This document shows, piece after piece, positions 61,285-64,000 of a stretch of DNA of 64,000 nucleotides. The position numbers and the translations under genes are program-made. The notes beneath the pieces are model-generated. The model made no database searches, had not been told where the DNA came from, and saw nothing but the letters and a program-made list of their open reading frames with translations. The stretch covers positions 6,272,609 to 6,336,608 of the forward strand of contig OZ005700.1 of NCBI GenBank assembly GCA_963930775.1, read 5' to 3'. The DNA comes from Cliona cf. orientalis. Its lineage: Eukaryota > Porifera > Demospongiae > Clionaida > Clionaidae. How positions within the stretch are numbered: the stretch's first letter is position 1; each line of letters starts with the position of its first letter.

Positions 61285-61537
61285 CTTCACCCAAGATTGT
61301 GCACTCCAGCTGACTAGGCATAGGTACTAGGTCGGCTCCACGTAGGTGTGACGTACGTACACACTATGCGCGCGCGCGCGTGCGCGTACGCGTTGTCACA
61401 TGATTCTTTCAAACTAGCACGAGATCCACACCAGCAACGCCCCCTTTCATAGCAGCGAGATAGAAGCTGGGGGAGGGGCTGCTCAGTGACAGCCTTCGAG
61501 ATTTCTTCCAGATTCAGTCGCTCGTCTATCTGCGAGA
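61285..61537. promoter_or_regulatory. Shared promoter region of DDX41 and the DOK-like gene
   Basis: 253 bp between two divergent start codons. It includes an alternating purine-pyrimidine tract of CG, TG and TA steps at 61367-61391 (TGCGCGCGCGCGCGTGCGCG), which could adopt Z-DNA, and TGACGTACGTAC (61350), a CRE-like word. No TATA box. Function is inferred from position. Confidence 0.5.
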
Positions 61538-64000
61538 ATGTCTCAAGCTGGAATAAAGAAGAAAGGCTACCTACTCAAGCTCCCAGTGACGGGCATCGTC
61601 AAAGTAAGAGCAGCCAACTCTTACAAAAATCCACCCACTTCAATTTATAAATTTTTGCAAATTTTATGCTAGAAATGGGCTAAGCGTTGGTGCGTCCTGT
61701 TCGCTACTTCCCACGAGGGAGTGGTCCGCATAGAGTACTATGTCGATGAAGTTTCAGAAAAGTCTCAGATCGGGAAGAGGACCATCCCTCTGCGAGATAG
61801 CTCCAAGATTCAACAAGCAGTGGGGGACAAAGTTCATCCTTACGTGTTTGAGTTCACCACTCAGCTAGGTAAGAGTGTACATATAATTTCACTTATACTG
61901 AACTTTCGAATGATATATACATTTTTGCAGGTCAGCATGTGTTTGCTGCTGAAAATCAGCCAGAACTGGATGAGTGGATGGAAGGGATTAGAGATGCTGT
62001 CCACGAAGATCGTATGAAGCGCAAGATGAACAAGAGTCAGACAAAACGTGCAACCACTACTAGCTCAGCAGCGGCAGATACTTCAAAGCCGCAAGCACAG
62101 AGCTCCAACCAAAAGTCTACAGAAGATGCTGGCTATTCACCTGCACCGGGTGGATTTTCAAAGGGCAGCACACACACTGCATCAAACATTACATCCGGTA
62201 ATTACACGTAGGTAGTTTACATGCTATTGTGTGAGTCTAGGTGTGCGTATGTGTGCATGTATTTGTGATATCTTAATACCCTGCACACGTGCACATGCAC
62301 AAGGGTTAAGCAATCGATTTGCATATAGTTTATGTTATGGATCTTGTGTTTGGCACCGACTTATTAATTAGAGTGCGCGAGAAATAGCAGGATGCACATG
62401 CAACACACGCGGAGTATGTGCTCTAGAGAGCTCTAGTTAGTGCATGAAATGAAATAGCATAATAATAGCTATACTTAACACTGGGTATTAAAATCTCTAC
62501 AGGAACATACAGAATAACTCTGGAAGAGAACGAGACCACAGATGAACTAGATCTTCATGGATCGTTCAACCTTGTCCTAGCCCCCACTACTCTGACCATA
62601 GCTGACGTCAACACGGGAAAGCCAATCTACAAGTGGAACTATAAGTTCCTCAAGAGCTTCGGAAAGCAGTCGGGAAGGTTCAACTTTGAGGTCGGCAAAA
62701 CACCTCAAGGAGGTACCGGTACCTACAGGTGCATAACCACCTGCTCCAAGGAGATATTTGGAGTGGTGAATCGCAACATCAAGATCATCCGAGAGCGGTT
62801 GGAGACTGCTAGGAGGGAGCAACAGCCAAAGCAGCAGCAGCCACGTCGACCAGACAGGCGCTCTGGGGTAGCGGATGACACTGTTCCAGGGAAGTACCGT
62901 AGCAGTCAGAACATGGAGGGAGGAGGAGCCGCCATCGGAGAACCTATAGAGCAACAAGCACAGCCTAACCGAGAAGCCAAACTAACTGAACAAGATGTGG
63001 CCAATAATTACTCACTGGCAGGACAAGGGGAAGAAGACATTGCTGCTCTCTACGCAAAAGTTCAGAAACCTCCAAAAGGTAATATAACCTTCAAGCACTC
63101 AATGTGTTGATATAGGATTCCCCACACTGTCCTGGTAACTACACCCTCCCAAATGATTTTAGTTATCCCTGTATGTGTTCTTTTTTGAGTGGATTCAAAG
63201 CATTAGTGAAAGCATTTATTGACTACAAGGCTATGAATATGCCTTCCATTGATTCACCAACAGGTGGTGCCCCACCCACCTCACCATTTGAGCCTCAACA
63301 GAAACAGGGAGAGCAGCAAACCAGTCCAGCAGCAGCACAGCAGCAAGCTTCTGCTCAATCAACCAATCGATTCTCCTACGACGACACCCTGGATACTCGA
63401 GACAGCGCTCTCATTCAGTTGGACGGACCACTTCTGGATGTTGAAGCATTAAGTCCCAAAAAGCCTGCTCCAGACTTGAGCAATATCATGGATCTTGAAC
63501 TGAACAATGACTTCTTCTCAAAGACAGCCAGTACAGCAGCTACTGGCGTTGATCCATGGGGAGGTGGTGGAGCAGCGCAGACATTGGGTAATATGGGCAT
63601 GCAGAGCAGCAACCCATGGGGCGCTGGTGGTGGACAACAGTTTGGTGGTGGTGGGCAACAGTTAGGTGGCGGTGGTGGGCAACAGTTTGGTGGTGGTGGC
63701 ACTGGGCAACAGTTTGGAGGCGGTGGTGGGCAACAGTTTGGAGGCGGTGGTGGGCAACAGTTTGGAGGCGGTGGTGGGCAACAGTTTGGAGGCGGCGATG
63801 GGCAACAGTATGGAGGCGGCGGTGGGCAGCAGTACGGTGGTGGTGGGCAGCAGTTTGGTGGGTATGGAGGGGGATTTGTACAGCCAGCTGGTGGAGGATA
63901 TGGAAAGTCCACTATGTACGGGAGACCTGCACAGCAAGGGCAGTGGGGTATGGGCGGTCAGCAGCAGTCTGCTGCATTTGGACGTCAAGCAGCAGCAGCT
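61538..64000 (+). CDS. DOK-like docking protein, PH + PTB, partial at window end
   Basis: Five exons so far: 61538-61603, 61673-61868, 61931-62197, 62503-63078, 63264 to the window edge; phases agree and 614 residues are encoded. A PH domain (6-115) opens KKKGYLLKLP and includes KWAKRWCVLFA and the closing ENQPELDEWMEGIRDAV. After a Ser/Thr-rich linker comes an IRS-type PTB domain (177-275): TYRITLEENE, PIYKWNYKFLKSFGKQSGRF, TYRCITTC. PH followed by PTB is the DOK arrangement; DOK proteins bind phosphotyrosine NPxY sites on receptors and recruit SH2 proteins. Possible docking tyrosines are Y346 (NNYSLAG) and Y360 (ALYAKVQK). The tail has one DPWGGG, one NPWG and many GGGGQQFG repeats, unlike vertebrate DOKs. 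FRS2 and IRS are less likely (FRS2 lacks PH). The C-terminus lies beyond the window. Confidence 0.85.
62274..62438 (+). repeat. Dispersed repeat family R2, short copy 6 (DOK-like intron 3)
   Basis: Starts TTAATACCCTGCACACGTGC, continuing ACATGCACAAGGGTTAAGCAATC, and ends GTGCTCTAGAGAGCTCTAGT. The centre is deleted compared with the longer copies. Confidence 0.65.
63626..63866 (+). repeat. In-frame GGGGQQFG tandem repeat
   Basis: About nine imperfect units of 21-27 bp encode GGGGGQQFGG-type peptides inside the DOK-like exon 5. Unit variants include GDGQQYGG and GTGQQFGG. All units keep frame. Confidence 0.85.

Noticed and set aside
63415-63912. Minus-strand frame of NCCPPPPP repeats
   Set aside because: It is the complement of the in-frame GGGGQQFG repeat of the DOK-like exon.

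Overview
The window is eukaryotic nuclear DNA, most likely from a demosponge. Genes carry short phase-consistent GT-AG introns. The conserved genes are metazoan or pan-eukaryotic (PP2A regulatory B subunit, TEX261, DDX41, a DOK-type PH+PTB adaptor). One pseudokinase has the sequence style of the large sponge TKL-like kinase family, and one gene has a Kelch/Death/ZU5/Death architecture. The species call is inference. Exon-intron models were built by hand from splice signals, reading phase and remembered family sequences; no search was run.

Left part (1-13.1 kb): the start of a minus-strand gene with a wolframin-like N-terminus lies head to head with a complete nine-exon PP2A B-subunit gene (plus, 455 aa). 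Convergent to it is an intronless pseudokinase/coiled-coil gene (minus).

Middle-left (13.7-24 kb): TEX261 (minus, six small exons, 188 aa) is followed by a ten-exon minus-strand gene for a Kelch-Death-coiled-coil-ZU5-Death protein (about 890 aa if intact). A 313-bp transposable element with a 5-bp target duplication interrupts its ZU5-region exon, and there are two apparent 1-nt frame lesions.

Centre and right (24-61.3 kb): a DDX41 helicase gene (minus, 13 exons, 618 aa) spans 28 kb because intron 8 is 21.4 kb long. That intron holds three intact intronless genes for mitochondrial-looking tandem-domain GNAT acetyltransferases (plus), a broken GNAT copy (minus), and many transposable elements, including a three-level nest. 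Downstream of exon 13 the unit GNAT / DDX41 exons 9-13 / GNAT is duplicated. The distal copy carries two 4-bp insertions in DDX41 exon 10, and a decayed Penelope-like retroelement lies between the two units. All intact GNAT copies share a nearly identical 3' half but differ more at the 5' end, which suggests gene conversion.

Right edge (61.5-64 kb): a DOK-like PH+PTB docking protein (plus) starts head to head with DDX41 and runs off the window in a Gly/Gln-rich tail.

The points most worth following are the coding-exon insertion with its intact target duplication, the nested transposons, the GNAT array inside and around DDX41, and the duplicated DDX41 3' end.
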